Shown: positions 1-9,134 of the stretch, piece after piece
How the letters are laid out: each line of letters opens with the position of its first letter
Numbering within the stretch: position 1 is the first letter of the stretch
Assembly: GCA_031270075.1 (NCBI GenBank)
Contig: JAISYG010000112.1
Coordinates: 1-41,034 of the forward strand
Length of the DNA: 41,034 nt
From: Dysgonamonadaceae bacterium
GTDB lineage: Bacteria; Bacteroidota; Bacteroidia; Bacteroidales; Azobacteroidaceae
Direction: 5' to 3'
The notes under the pieces: generated by a model
The model's input: only the letters and a program-made list of their open reading frames with translations
What the model was told of the DNA's origin: nothing
Databases searched by the model: none
Translations under genes and position numbers: made by a program

Positions 1-411
1 TTGACGTTCGGCGAATCGGGATTGGTCGTTTACAGCAGTGAACAGATTCCCGACGAGTTGAATATCCAGCTTTGGGTTATCGAATCGGACACGGATATCC
101 GCGAATTTGCCCTCGATGCTGATCAGGTGCTCGACAGCGCCGCCTTCAAGGGGTTGTTTGCTGCGGTGGAAGTAGCATTAGCTGTAACCAATCCGATCGT
201 TTCCGGTGCGATAGCGGTAGGCGGCGTAGTAACCGACCTGCTTCGCCGAAAACTGCGAGCCAATAAAGATGACTTAGTCGGCTACTGGCAAACCACGCTG
301 AACCGGGCGGAACATTACCCGCACGGAGTACGCGACAAACAGGATGTGTACGATACGACCGGGAATATATTAGTGGATTATACCCTGTTCGGCTATGAAA
401 ACGCAGTCTGA
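1..411 (+). CDS. hypothetical protein, possibly truncated at the window edge; hydrophobic central segment
   Basis: ORF open from the first base (TTG) to TGA at 409-411; no family recognised. Confidence 0.45.
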   Translation: MTFGESGLVVYSSEQIPDELNIQLWVIESDTDIREFALDADQVLDSAAFKGLFAAVEVALAVTNPIVSGAIAVGGVVTDLLRRKLRANKDDLVGYWQTTLNRAEHYPHGVRDKQDVYDTTGNILVDYTLFGYENAV

Positions 412-414
412 TTT

Positions 415-595
415 TTGTCCCGTCAGGGACAATCGTTCGGTAAAAACCCCGCGCCACCTCCCCCACCGTCCCGGATGGGACGGAATGTGGGTAGAAAAAA
501 GCCTGTTTATGCCAACACGTTCCGTCCCTGACGGGACGGAAAAGAAGATCCGCGCTTGTGTTTTTTCTACCGAGCGATTGTCCCTAACGGGACAA
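415..595. repeat. cluster of four REP-like short palindromes (GTCCC-NNNN-GGGAC cores) in nested inverted arrangement
   Basis: TTGTCCC-GTCA-GGGACAA (415-432), CCGTCCC-GGAT-GGGACGG (466-483), TTCCGTCCC-TGAC-GGGACGGAA (520-541), TTGTCCC-TAAC-GGGACAA (578-595); flanks of the first and fourth are also inverted copies. Confidence 0.85.
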
Positions 596-720
596 AAGGA
601 CGCAAATGACGCGAATTTTTCTTTGCGCCCTTTGCGGTTCAAACACCCATCCTCCGCTGGTGCGGGTCGAAAATGAAGATGCTTTTTAATGATTGAATGA
701 ACGTCTAATTTAATTTTTGA

Positions 721-987
721 ATGAAGAGGACCCCTTTACAAAAAAAGAAGCCGGAAGCCCTCCCGCAGGAAGGGGGGACACTCTCCGGCATGTCCGGTGC
801 AGGCGTTGCGCCTGCCGGCAAGCATGCACCGAAACAGCCCTATGTGGCTCCCTCTTTTACGACAACCGATGTGGACATCGAACCCTTCTGTGTTGTGACT
901 TCCGCGAGGATAACTCCCTCCACTCTTCTGATTGAGGAAGAGGAAGACGGCGGTAACATTAACAATATGGAAATTAACTGGATGTGA
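721..987 (+). CDS. short hypothetical protein with a 'YVAPSFTTTDVDIE' core, like small Bacteroidales proteins near fimbrillin-type genes
   Basis: 88-aa ORF, co-directional and just upstream of the fimbrillin-like gene. Confidence 0.5.
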   Translation: MKRTPLQKKKPEALPQEGGTLSGMSGAGVAPAGKHAPKQPYVAPSFTTTDVDIEPFCVVTSARITPSTLLIEEEEDGGNINNMEINWM

Positions 988-1049
988 AAGGAATAGCTTA
1001 TAGCTAATGGCTTAAAAAAAATTATATCATCTTTAAACAGTAAACGGAT

Positions 1050-3071
1050 ATGACTACTCAATCCTTATCATTTGTTTTGGCCGCTTTTCTATCGGCGGTA
1101 GTATTTTCTTTCTCTTCCTGCTCGGAGGACGAAGGGGGCGTTTCCGTTTCCGGCAAGGCTTCACTCCACATCAGCATTGCGGGGATTTCCGCCGGGGGCG
1201 AGGAATCGCTGACGCGCGCCGCCCTCGAACCCGAAACGGTCGTGCTGACTGCCGACGACGGCACACCCGTGGAGTTCACCCTCTCGGTCGACCCTGCTTC
1301 CGTAACACGCGCGGCAAACCCGATGGACACCGGCAAAAAATACCGTGTCATCGCCTACAAGTCCACCGATAACTCCTACGCGGATGAAAAGTTGTTTACG
1401 GCGGGCACCAATGATACGCTTATCCTTCCCCCGCTGGCTTCCGGATACTATAAGCTGGTTGCCATCTCCTACAACACGACCGCCGACCCGGGCGCTGTCG
1501 GTTCGGATGCCGATGGCGACGGCAATGTCAATACCATCACCGTCGACCCGTCCAACGACCTGCTGCATTGGGTGGGCGGAGCCGCGGGTAACGGTGCGGC
1601 GGGGATTCATGACACCCCCATCACGTTCAAGCACCGGTTTACGAAACTGACGGTGCGTGCCACTTCCACGCTGACGGGCAATAACATCACCGGAGTGCCG
1701 GCTTCGGCTACACTGACTCCCGGATACCAGGGCCGGCTGACCCTGCTGACGGACGGCGCGCCCGCCGAATACGGGACTGCTTCGGCGCAGACCTTCGCCT
1801 TCAATACCACTAATAACGACACGGTGGCGGCGAGCACGACCACCCGCTATGTGTTCACGGGTGATGACACCCCTGTCACACTGACCTTTTCCGGCACGCT
1901 GACGGTGAACAACAAGACGCTGAGCAACCCCGTGGCGAAGTTCGCCCAAACGGGCGGCCTGCTTTCGGGTTACTCCTACACGCTGACCATGCGGGTGGAG
2001 GCGGGCAAGGGCGACTTCTATCCGATTGTGGGCGGTTCGGCTTACGAGGTGACCATTCCTTTGGGAGATAACCGTACTTACACTTACACCAAAGCAAACG
2101 GCACTGTTGTTACCGGGCAGACTACACTGACTTTCCTGCGTTACAACCTCGGCGCCGACCCAAGTATGACGCCGAAGGAGCAGATGGCCTACCCGTACAT
2201 CGACATCGAGAATATCCGGGTGTATGGCGGTTTGTGGCAATGGGGGCGGAAGGATGCCGGTCACTCTTTTCGCGCCCCGAAGACGAAGACTACGGACAAC
2301 GAGAACGTCAACTTCCAAAACTCGTCCTATAGTTCCTATAATCCTGCAACTGACACGAAGTTTGTCTGGGGTACCTCTGACTATACGTGGCATGATCCCG
2401 ATGTGCATGACTCTAATATGTGGGGTAACGGCAAAGGGCTTTCCAACCAGACGGACTTCCGTCCTTCACAGGCCACAATAACTCCGCTTCTCACTGCCAA
2501 CTCTTACAATCCCTGTCCAAGTGGTTACCGCGTTCCTACGGAGCACGAATGGGCCTTGACACTGAACGAAGGCGGTTCTTCTACTAGCGATACTAATGAC
2601 CGGATTTTGACGGACTACTCGTATTATGTTGCTTATAAAGGTACTACCTGGTATGTTCCTCTGAGTAACGAGAATGTTGTTTGGGTTCGTGTGACCGACG
2701 GGAATCCTTCCACTACTTTTACGGCATACTCGATATACAACTCGATGAACGGTTGGGCTATATATAGGAAGACTGATATAACATCTGACACTGACCCTAC
2801 TTCTGCTTACGATACGGCTTTCGACACAGATAATGACCTCACGGACGGCTCTGCCCCTAATCCTCTTATGTTCCTGCCTATCGCGGGCTACCGGATCGGC
2901 AGCGACAGTGCTGGTGCTGCTTCTGTAACCTATACGGGTTCCAAGGGCCAATACTGGAGCAGTACGGTTGTGAACACCGGCGCGTACGCACTGACAATCA
3001 ACTCCAACATGGTGTACTTGGGCTCCGCCAATCGCGTGGACGGGATGTCGGTACGCTGCATTAAAGAATGA
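1050..3071 (+). CDS. fimbrillin family-like lipoprotein with C-terminal FISUMP-like domain
   Basis: Signal peptide with lipobox (FSFSSCSEDE); N-terminal fimbrillin-like sequence; C-terminal 'YNPCPSGYRVPTEHEW...GQYWSST...GMSVRCIKE' typical of FISUMP domains. Confidence 0.75.
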   Translation: MTTQSLSFVLAAFLSAVVFSFSSCSEDEGGVSVSGKASLHISIAGISAGGEESLTRAALEPETVVLTADDGTPVEFTLSVDPASVTRAANPMDTGKKYRVIAYKSTDNSYADEKLFTAGTNDTLILPPLASGYYKLVAISYNTTADPGAVGSDADGDGNVNTITVDPSNDLLHWVGGAAGNGAAGIHDTPITFKHRFTKLTVRATSTLTGNNITGVPASATLTPGYQGRLTLLTDGAPAEYGTASAQTFAFNTTNNDTVAASTTTRYVFTGDDTPVTLTFSGTLTVNNKTLSNPVAKFAQTGGLLSGYSYTLTMRVEAGKGDFYPIVGGSAYEVTIPLGDNRTYTYTKANGTVVTGQTTLTFLRYNLGADPSMTPKEQMAYPYIDIENIRVYGGLWQWGRKDAGHSFRAPKTKTTDNENVNFQNSSYSSYNPATDTKFVWGTSDYTWHDPDVHDSNMWGNGKGLSNQTDFRPSQATITPLLTANSYNPCPSGYRVPTEHEWALTLNEGGSSTSDTNDRILTDYSYYVAYKGTTWYVPLSNENVVWVRVTDGNPSTTFTAYSIYNSMNGWAIYRKTDITSDTDPTSAYDTAFDTDNDLTDGSAPNPLMFLPIAGYRIGSDSAGAASVTYTGSKGQYWSSTVVNTGAYALTINSNMVYLGSANRVDGMSVRCIKE

Positions 3072-3113
3072 TCCGACTATTTTGACTATTCCCATTTTCC
3101 GGCAGTTTTCCCT

Positions 3114-3158
3114 TGCCCCCGCTCGACGAAGGCTGGATCCTTCGCCGAGCGAGGGGCA
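3114..3158 (+). terminator. strong imperfect hairpin after the fimbrillin-like gene; candidate terminator or REP-like element
   Basis: TGCCCC-C-GCTCG-a-CGAAGG-ctggat-CCTTCG-c-CGAGC-G-a-GGGGCA; no U-tract. Confidence 0.45.
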
Positions 3159-3347
3159 TCATCATGACCATTCTTTTCCGTAGCGCTTTTTGGACGTACC
3201 GGCGGTTTGGCCACAATTGTTTTTCCATCCGGTGGGCGAAATACTAATCAATCGCCGATTGGGCCACTTCATTCGTTTTCTGCGTACTTTTTTTTAAATG
3301 ATATAGCCAATTAATCGTATTTTAATTAAATATTAATCACACGACTT

Positions 3348-3355
3348 TATCTTTG
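3348..3355 (+). promoter_or_regulatory. putative Bacteroidetes -7 element (TATCTTTG) upstream of the PUL
   Basis: Matches TAnnTTTG, 23 nt before the GH92 ATG; -33 element not clear. Confidence 0.5.
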
Positions 3356-3377
3356 CAACCAAATAATTAAAAATATC

Positions 3378-5636
3378 ATGAAAATACGAATGATTTTTAC
3401 GCTTTCCTGTATGTCCGTATTCTTCCTTTCCTGTCAGGAAAAAGGACTTGATTCATACGTTAATGTTTTTATAGGAACAGGCGGGCACGGCCATACTTAT
3501 CCGGGTGCGACGGTTCCGCACGGAATGGTACAACTCAGCCCCGATACCCGTACCAACGGCTGGGATGCCTGTGCGGGTTATCATTATGATGATACCACTT
3601 TAATCGGATTTAGCCATACCCATTTGAGCGGAACGGGAATCGGCGATTTGGGCGACGTGCTGTTCTTGCCTTATACCGGTGAACTCCGGTTAGTCGATCC
3701 GAACGGGGATGATAAGGAGCTTCGATTCGGTTCTGCCTTTTCGCATGAAACAGAAAAAGCAACGCCCGGTTATTACAGCGTACATCTCGACAGTTATGAT
3801 ATTGATGTGGAATTGACCGCTACCACTCACGCCGGTTTCCATCGGTATACATTTCCGAAAGCAGACCATCCCGGCTTGTTTATCGATTTGACAAGAACCA
3901 TCTACGACCGGCCATTCGTGCAATCGGCCATCACGATAGTGAACGAGCGGGAGATTCAAGGAATGAAGCAGTTGCAGGGCTGGGCGCCCAACCGCTACAT
4001 TTATTTTTATGCACAGTTTTCGGAACCTTTTTCCTGTCAGACGGAAGGGAATGCAAAGGCTTACTTAGTGTTTGATAAAACAAACCAAGGAAAACAAATT
4101 TTAGCGAAAGTAGGGATTTCTTTTGTCGACGAAGCCGGCGCAAGAAACAATCTGTTGACGGAAATCCCGGATTGGAATTTTACTAAGGTAAGAAAATGCG
4201 CTCAAAAACAATGGAACAAGGAATTGTCGAAAATTAAGATCGCTACAAAAAACGAAAAAGACCGTATTATCTTCTATTCTGCGCTGTACCATACCGCTTT
4301 GGAACCGATAATCAGTTCGGATGTGGATGGCCGTTACCGCACCATGGATAACCAAATTGCGGAAGATAAAAATTATACTAATTATTCTATTTTTTCTTTG
4401 TGGGATACATTCAGAGCTTTACATCCGCTGAATACCATTCTTTCGCCGAAGGAAAATCAAGCGATGATCCGTTCGCTGATACGGAAATACGACGAGGGCG
4501 GTTTGTTGCCGATGTGGGAACTCCATTCCAATTACACGGGATGCATGATTGGCTATCACGCTGTTTCCGTTATCGTAGATTCGTATATGAAAAACCAACA
4601 GGATTTTGATATTCACAAAGCGTATGAAGCCGCTAAAAAATCGTCATCTTACGATACAATCCATGTTTCGCCGACTATCGACCGGGGTATTCTTCACCAT
4701 AATTTAATGCCCGTTGGTAAATATTATAAAAATACCATTGGCTATATTCCTGCCGAAGTGGAAAAACAATCGGTTGCCCGCGGTTTGGAATATGCTTATA
4801 ATGACTGGCTTATTGCTCGTATGGCACAAGCGATCGGCTATGAAGAAGATTATTTGAAATACATGGAGTTAAGCAAGAATTACAAACATTATTACGATGC
4901 TTCTACCGGATTTATGCGGGGAAAGATGGGCGACGGTTCGTGGCGGACGCCTTTCGATCCACGCCATTCCGACCATAACAATGATGATTATTGCGAAGGA
5001 AATGCATGGCAATGGACTTGGTTTGTTCCCCACGATATCGAAGGGTTGGCTGCGCTGATGGGTGGACGCGAACGGTTCATCGTCAAATTGGATTCGTTGT
5101 TCTGTGTATCATCCGAAATATCCGGAGAAAACGCCTCGGCCGATATTTCCGGTTTAATCGGGCAATATGCTCACGGAAACGAACCCAGTCATCAGACTAT
5201 TCATATATATAATGTGGTTGGACAGCCTTATAAATCGCAGAAATTAACGGATGAAGTTTTGCAAACGCTCTATTTCAACGATCCAAACGGTTTGTCGGGC
5301 AATGAAGACTGCGGCGAAATGTCGGCTTGGTATGTCTTGAACAGTATGGGATTTTATTCGTATTGCCCGGGTATTCCTTATTATTCTATCGGCCGGCCTT
5401 TATTTGACGAAGTAAAAATCAATCTCGAAAACGGAAAAGTTTTTGAAATAAAAATCATTAACAACAGTCAGGCAAATAAATACGTTGAATCCGTCCGGTT
5501 AAACGGAGTAAACTTGGATGTTCTTTTCTTTCAGCATAAAGATTTGATGGAAGGCGGATTGTTGGAAATAAAAATGACGGATAAACCGGTTGTATCAATT
5601 ACAAATAAGATCACAGGGTATGAAGCGGATGAATGA
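3378..5636 (+). CDS. GH92 family glycoside hydrolase (alpha-mannosidase family), lipoprotein
   Basis: Lipobox FFLSCQ; 'DSYVNVFIGTGGHGHTYPGATVPHGMVQLSPDTRTNGWDACAGYHY' and 'GNEDCGEMSAWYVLNSMGFYSYCPG' are GH92 hallmarks. Confidence 0.93.
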   Translation: MKIRMIFTLSCMSVFFLSCQEKGLDSYVNVFIGTGGHGHTYPGATVPHGMVQLSPDTRTNGWDACAGYHYDDTTLIGFSHTHLSGTGIGDLGDVLFLPYTGELRLVDPNGDDKELRFGSAFSHETEKATPGYYSVHLDSYDIDVELTATTHAGFHRYTFPKADHPGLFIDLTRTIYDRPFVQSAITIVNEREIQGMKQLQGWAPNRYIYFYAQFSEPFSCQTEGNAKAYLVFDKTNQGKQILAKVGISFVDEAGARNNLLTEIPDWNFTKVRKCAQKQWNKELSKIKIATKNEKDRIIFYSALYHTALEPIISSDVDGRYRTMDNQIAEDKNYTNYSIFSLWDTFRALHPLNTILSPKENQAMIRSLIRKYDEGGLLPMWELHSNYTGCMIGYHAVSVIVDSYMKNQQDFDIHKAYEAAKKSSSYDTIHVSPTIDRGILHHNLMPVGKYYKNTIGYIPAEVEKQSVARGLEYAYNDWLIARMAQAIGYEEDYLKYMELSKNYKHYYDASTGFMRGKMGDGSWRTPFDPRHSDHNNDDYCEGNAWQWTWFVPHDIEGLAALMGGRERFIVKLDSLFCVSSEISGENASADISGLIGQYAHGNEPSHQTIHIYNVVGQPYKSQKLTDEVLQTLYFNDPNGLSGNEDCGEMSAWYVLNSMGFYSYCPGIPYYSIGRPLFDEVKINLENGKVFEIKIINNSQANKYVESVRLNGVNLDVLFFQHKDLMEGGLLEIKMTDKPVVSITNKITGYEADE

Positions 5637-8600
5637 TATTAAAAAAACAGTTATTTGTGTTGGGATGATTTGGGCAGGTATTTACGCTTGTGCACAAGAT
5701 CCTGCTTATAAATGGGAACTTATAACGCCTCCATATGCGGTAGCCGATGCTTTTGTGGCCGCACTGAATGTAATGGACTACGGAGCCGATCCGACAGGCG
5801 CGACCGACCAGACGGCTCTGTTTCAGGGCCTGCTGGATTTTTTAGGTTCCCGCACGAATAACAACGGACGGAAAAACGACGGTACGCCTAATGGCGGAAC
5901 GCTTTTTTTGCCGGAAGGCAAATATCTGATTAGTGGAGTTTTAATTCTCCCCAAAGGCGTAACCATCCGCGGCGAATGGGAAAAACCGGTGAAAGGTCAA
6001 CCCATCAAAGGAACCATTATTGTGGCAGATAATCCATCGGCCAGAGGACACGACTGTACATTGCTTCCGAATGGATTGCCGGGAACGTCTTATGAAGCGC
6101 AATCGACCATTATCATGCAGCCTTCTTCTGCTGTACGAGATCTGGCTTTCTGGTATCCCAACCAAGACCCGAATAACATTGTGGCCTATCCGCCTGCCAT
6201 TCTGTTCGGACAAGCCAGTTATTGGGGAAATGATTATTGTTTAGCCTCCAATATTACATTGGTTAATGCTTTCGACGGAATTATTTTCTCGCGGCGCACC
6301 GGTGGCGGCGCTCCCAACTGCTATGGGATTTACGGAACGCCGCTTCGCAGAGGCATCGAAATCGACAATATTGCCGAAGTAGGACGAATAGATAATGTAG
6401 ATTTTTCCGCCGATTATTGGGCGGGATCGGGTTTGCCGGGTTCGCCTTCAATAGATGGGCCTCACAAGCAATACATTCGTGAAAATGGGACAGCGGTTGT
6501 GATGCGCCGCAACGATTGGTCTTTTATCGGTAAAGTCAAAGCGGAAGGTTATCATATCGGTTACCGTTTGGATTTATCTTACAATGAGGATTCTAACGGC
6601 AATCATACGGCTCCTAACGGCCACAATTGGGGAATGGAATTTACCGATTGTAAATATGGTGTGTATGCAGCAGCCGTCGCCGGCGCAGGGATGATGTTTT
6701 ACGGTTACAAATTGACCGGTTGCGATTATGGTTTCTATCTGGATCGCGCACCCGGCGGCGTCATTCAAATGCAGGGATGCGAATTGGATACCAAAATAGC
6801 TTCCATCTATGCGCCCGAAACGAATAACACCAAACTTTTGTTGAATCAAAATACCTTCAACAAAGGCCCGGTAGATATTCGCGGCGGAATGGTTTCTATT
6901 GTCAATTGCGATTTCAACGACGATACCAACCCGATTGTTTTGGGCGCTAACGCAAGAGCCATTGTTACGGGAAATCGTTTCCGGCAAGAAGCCAAAATAA
7001 AAAATGTATCTATGTACCCGTGCATTATCGATCATACTCCCATAGAAATGACCGAATTGCCGGTATTTCCCTATAAAAATCAATACGATTTTGTACAAAA
7101 ACCAAGTGGAAACGCTTTTTATGTAGCCGATGCTACCCATGGCGTAAGCACGACAGCCGACGATAATTCCGATGCTTTGCAGAGTTTATTGGAGCAGTCG
7201 AAAACGGATGGCGGAGGAATTGTTTTCCTGCCTCCCGGACATTACAATTTCCGGAAACCGCTGACGATTCCTTCCGGTGTGGAACTGAAAGGCTCTGTGG
7301 ATGTTCCGAGTTTGCCGACAGGACCCGGCAGCGTGATGGAAATCTATGCCGGAAAAGGAGATGAAAACGGAACGCCTTTTATTACGATGGAACAGGGCAG
7401 CGGTATCCGCGGATTAGTGATGAACTATCCCGAACAGCTGGTTCAATTGCTGACCGAACCGGAACGCAACGGCGGCGATGTTTATCATTATCCCTACACC
7501 ATTCGCGGAAACAAAAACGTTTACATTGTGAATATAGCCTTTCGGACGTCTTATCATGGAATAGACCTTTTTACCAATCCATGCGACAATCATTTTGTGG
7601 ATTATCCTTCCGGACATGTTTTCAAAACCGGTATTCGCGTGGGTGGCGGTTCCAAAGGCGGACATATTTATAATGCGCAATTCAATCAAATTGCTTACGG
7701 TTCGGGCGGCGAAACCAAATTCGGAGCATGGCCTAATTCGCCCGATAACACACAGGCCGACCAAGATAAATACAAGAGAGAACACGACTTGGCGTATGCT
7801 TATTGCTGGAATAATCTGCATTTTCTGATTATAGAAGATTGTGAAGACCAAGTGTTGTACAATAATTTTGACTTCGGCTCCAACCGCGGCTTGACCCTCC
7901 ATGACGGCGCCAACGGTATTTGCCTGGGGCAAGGGATTGATCAAGGAATGAATTCATTTTATATCAATGGAATAGGAAATAACGGCTTTCACTTTATCAA
8001 TACACAGATCGTAACGACCGCTCCCGGAAATCCGGGCGAGGTAAAAGACGAATACAAACAAAACAACCGTTATTTTCAGACTACTTCAAACTTTACCGGC
8101 AAAGTAAGCTTTTTCGGCGCCGATTTTTGGGGACAGCCGCAAAATATTTCCAATGATATCCAAAACGGAACCCTCGAATTGCAAGCCGGAAATTACGACA
8201 ATTCCGGACAACGGAACTTCGGGTCCATTAGTTCGACCGGCACATTTGACATTATAGGCTCTAATATTAACAACATCAGTTCGTTGCTGACAGCCGGTTC
8301 TGCTCCGCAATTTTTTGTTCAATCATCCATGCTGAATCAAGGGAATGTCAATCCGAATGACTGCGGATTGTGGCTGAACAATCTGGGCTTTTCGGCAAGC
8401 GTAAGTCCGGATGCAGGCGCATTTATTCCAAGAACCGGATGGATTGCCACGGCCTCCACTTACAACGACGATGCCCAGAAAAGTCTGGATGGCGATCTTG
8501 CCTCTCGTTGGTCAACGATGAGCGATCGCCAGAAACCCGGACAGTGGTTTATGGTTGACATGATTGAAAATCAACTATTTAATGGAATTTATCTGGAGGC

Positions 8601-9051
8601 TGGTTCCAGCTCTTACCGGCCGGTTTCGGTCAAAGTATCGGTTTCTACCGATGGTGTAAACTGGACTCAGGTGGCAAGCGGCAACAATGCCACACTGTGC
8701 ACTTTCGACAAGCAAGTGGCTCGCTATATTCGCGTCGAACAGACCGGTACCGGCAGTAGTTCGTGGAGAGTGGCCGAATTTTACGTTGCAAATACCGAAC
8801 CGGCAACCGGTATAAGAAAAATCATCGACCGGGAAGAAGTTTATATCTGGTTATCTTCCAACAGACTACACATATCCGGACTGACTGGAATTTCAACGGT
8901 AACCATATACAACGTTTCCGGGCAAGTGGTTATACCCTCGATACAAATGCACGAATCGGGATCGGCCAACCTCCCGCCGGGAATTTATATCGCCGTAATT
9001 TATAATAACGGGCATATTTACAAAAGAAAATTAGTTAAAAATTCAAATTAA
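5620..9051 (+). CDS. large secreted protein: two pectate-lyase/GH28-like beta-helix regions, F5/8 type C (discoidin) domain, T9SS type A sorting domain
   Basis: 'VMDYGADPTGATDQTALFQGLLDF' and a second 'ADATHGVSTTADDNSDALQSLLEQ...GGGIVFLPPGHY'; discoidin 'AQKSLDGDLASRWSTMSDRQKPGQWFMVDM'; C-terminus 'VTIYNVSGQVV...LPPGIYIAVIYNNGHIYKRKLVKN'. Start placed at ATG 5620, overlapping the GH92 stop. Confidence 0.85.
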   Translation: MKRMNDIKKTVICVGMIWAGIYACAQDPAYKWELITPPYAVADAFVAALNVMDYGADPTGATDQTALFQGLLDFLGSRTNNNGRKNDGTPNGGTLFLPEGKYLISGVLILPKGVTIRGEWEKPVKGQPIKGTIIVADNPSARGHDCTLLPNGLPGTSYEAQSTIIMQPSSAVRDLAFWYPNQDPNNIVAYPPAILFGQASYWGNDYCLASNITLVNAFDGIIFSRRTGGGAPNCYGIYGTPLRRGIEIDNIAEVGRIDNVDFSADYWAGSGLPGSPSIDGPHKQYIRENGTAVVMRRNDWSFIGKVKAEGYHIGYRLDLSYNEDSNGNHTAPNGHNWGMEFTDCKYGVYAAAVAGAGMMFYGYKLTGCDYGFYLDRAPGGVIQMQGCELDTKIASIYAPETNNTKLLLNQNTFNKGPVDIRGGMVSIVNCDFNDDTNPIVLGANARAIVTGNRFRQEAKIKNVSMYPCIIDHTPIEMTELPVFPYKNQYDFVQKPSGNAFYVADATHGVSTTADDNSDALQSLLEQSKTDGGGIVFLPPGHYNFRKPLTIPSGVELKGSVDVPSLPTGPGSVMEIYAGKGDENGTPFITMEQGSGIRGLVMNYPEQLVQLLTEPERNGGDVYHYPYTIRGNKNVYIVNIAFRTSYHGIDLFTNPCDNHFVDYPSGHVFKTGIRVGGGSKGGHIYNAQFNQIAYGSGGETKFGAWPNSPDNTQADQDKYKREHDLAYAYCWNNLHFLIIEDCEDQVLYNNFDFGSNRGLTLHDGANGICLGQGIDQGMNSFYINGIGNNGFHFINTQIVTTAPGNPGEVKDEYKQNNRYFQTTSNFTGKVSFFGADFWGQPQNISNDIQNGTLELQAGNYDNSGQRNFGSISSTGTFDIIGSNINNISSLLTAGSAPQFFVQSSMLNQGNVNPNDCGLWLNNLGFSASVSPDAGAFIPRTGWIATASTYNDDAQKSLDGDLASRWSTMSDRQKPGQWFMVDMIENQLFNGIYLEAGSSSYRPVSVKVSVSTDGVNWTQVASGNNATLCTFDKQVARYIRVEQTGTGSSSWRVAEFYVANTEPATGIRKIIDREEVYIWLSSNRLHISGLTGISTVTIYNVSGQVVIPSIQMHESGSANLPPGIYIAVIYNNGHIYKRKLVKNSN

Positions 9052-9106
9052 TCCGGTTTTAATTGAAAATTAAGGGAAAATTAATAAATGTTTAATGTTA
9101 GAAAAA

Positions 9107-9114
9107 TAACTTTG
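9107..9114 (+). promoter_or_regulatory. putative -7 element (TAACTTTG) upstream of susC-like gene
   Basis: TAnnTTTG 21 nt before the SusC-like ATG, in an AT-rich intergenic gap. Confidence 0.45.
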
Positions 9115-9134
9115 GTCATCTTAATTTAGTAAAC

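Noticed and set aside
415-600. Possible CRISPR array
   Set aside because: Units are inverted palindromes with irregular spacing, not direct repeats with uniform spacers.
395-676. ORFs on both strands across the palindrome cluster (395-676 +, 370-642 -, 146-466 -)
   Set aside because: Translations merely read through REP-like repeats (PVRDNRSV, LSLTGQK); no protein-family signal.
1161-2408. 415-aa antisense ORF opposite the fimbrillin-like gene
   Set aside because: Lies fully opposite a well-supported gene in a GC-rich stretch; no recognisable motif. Likely a codon-bias artefact.
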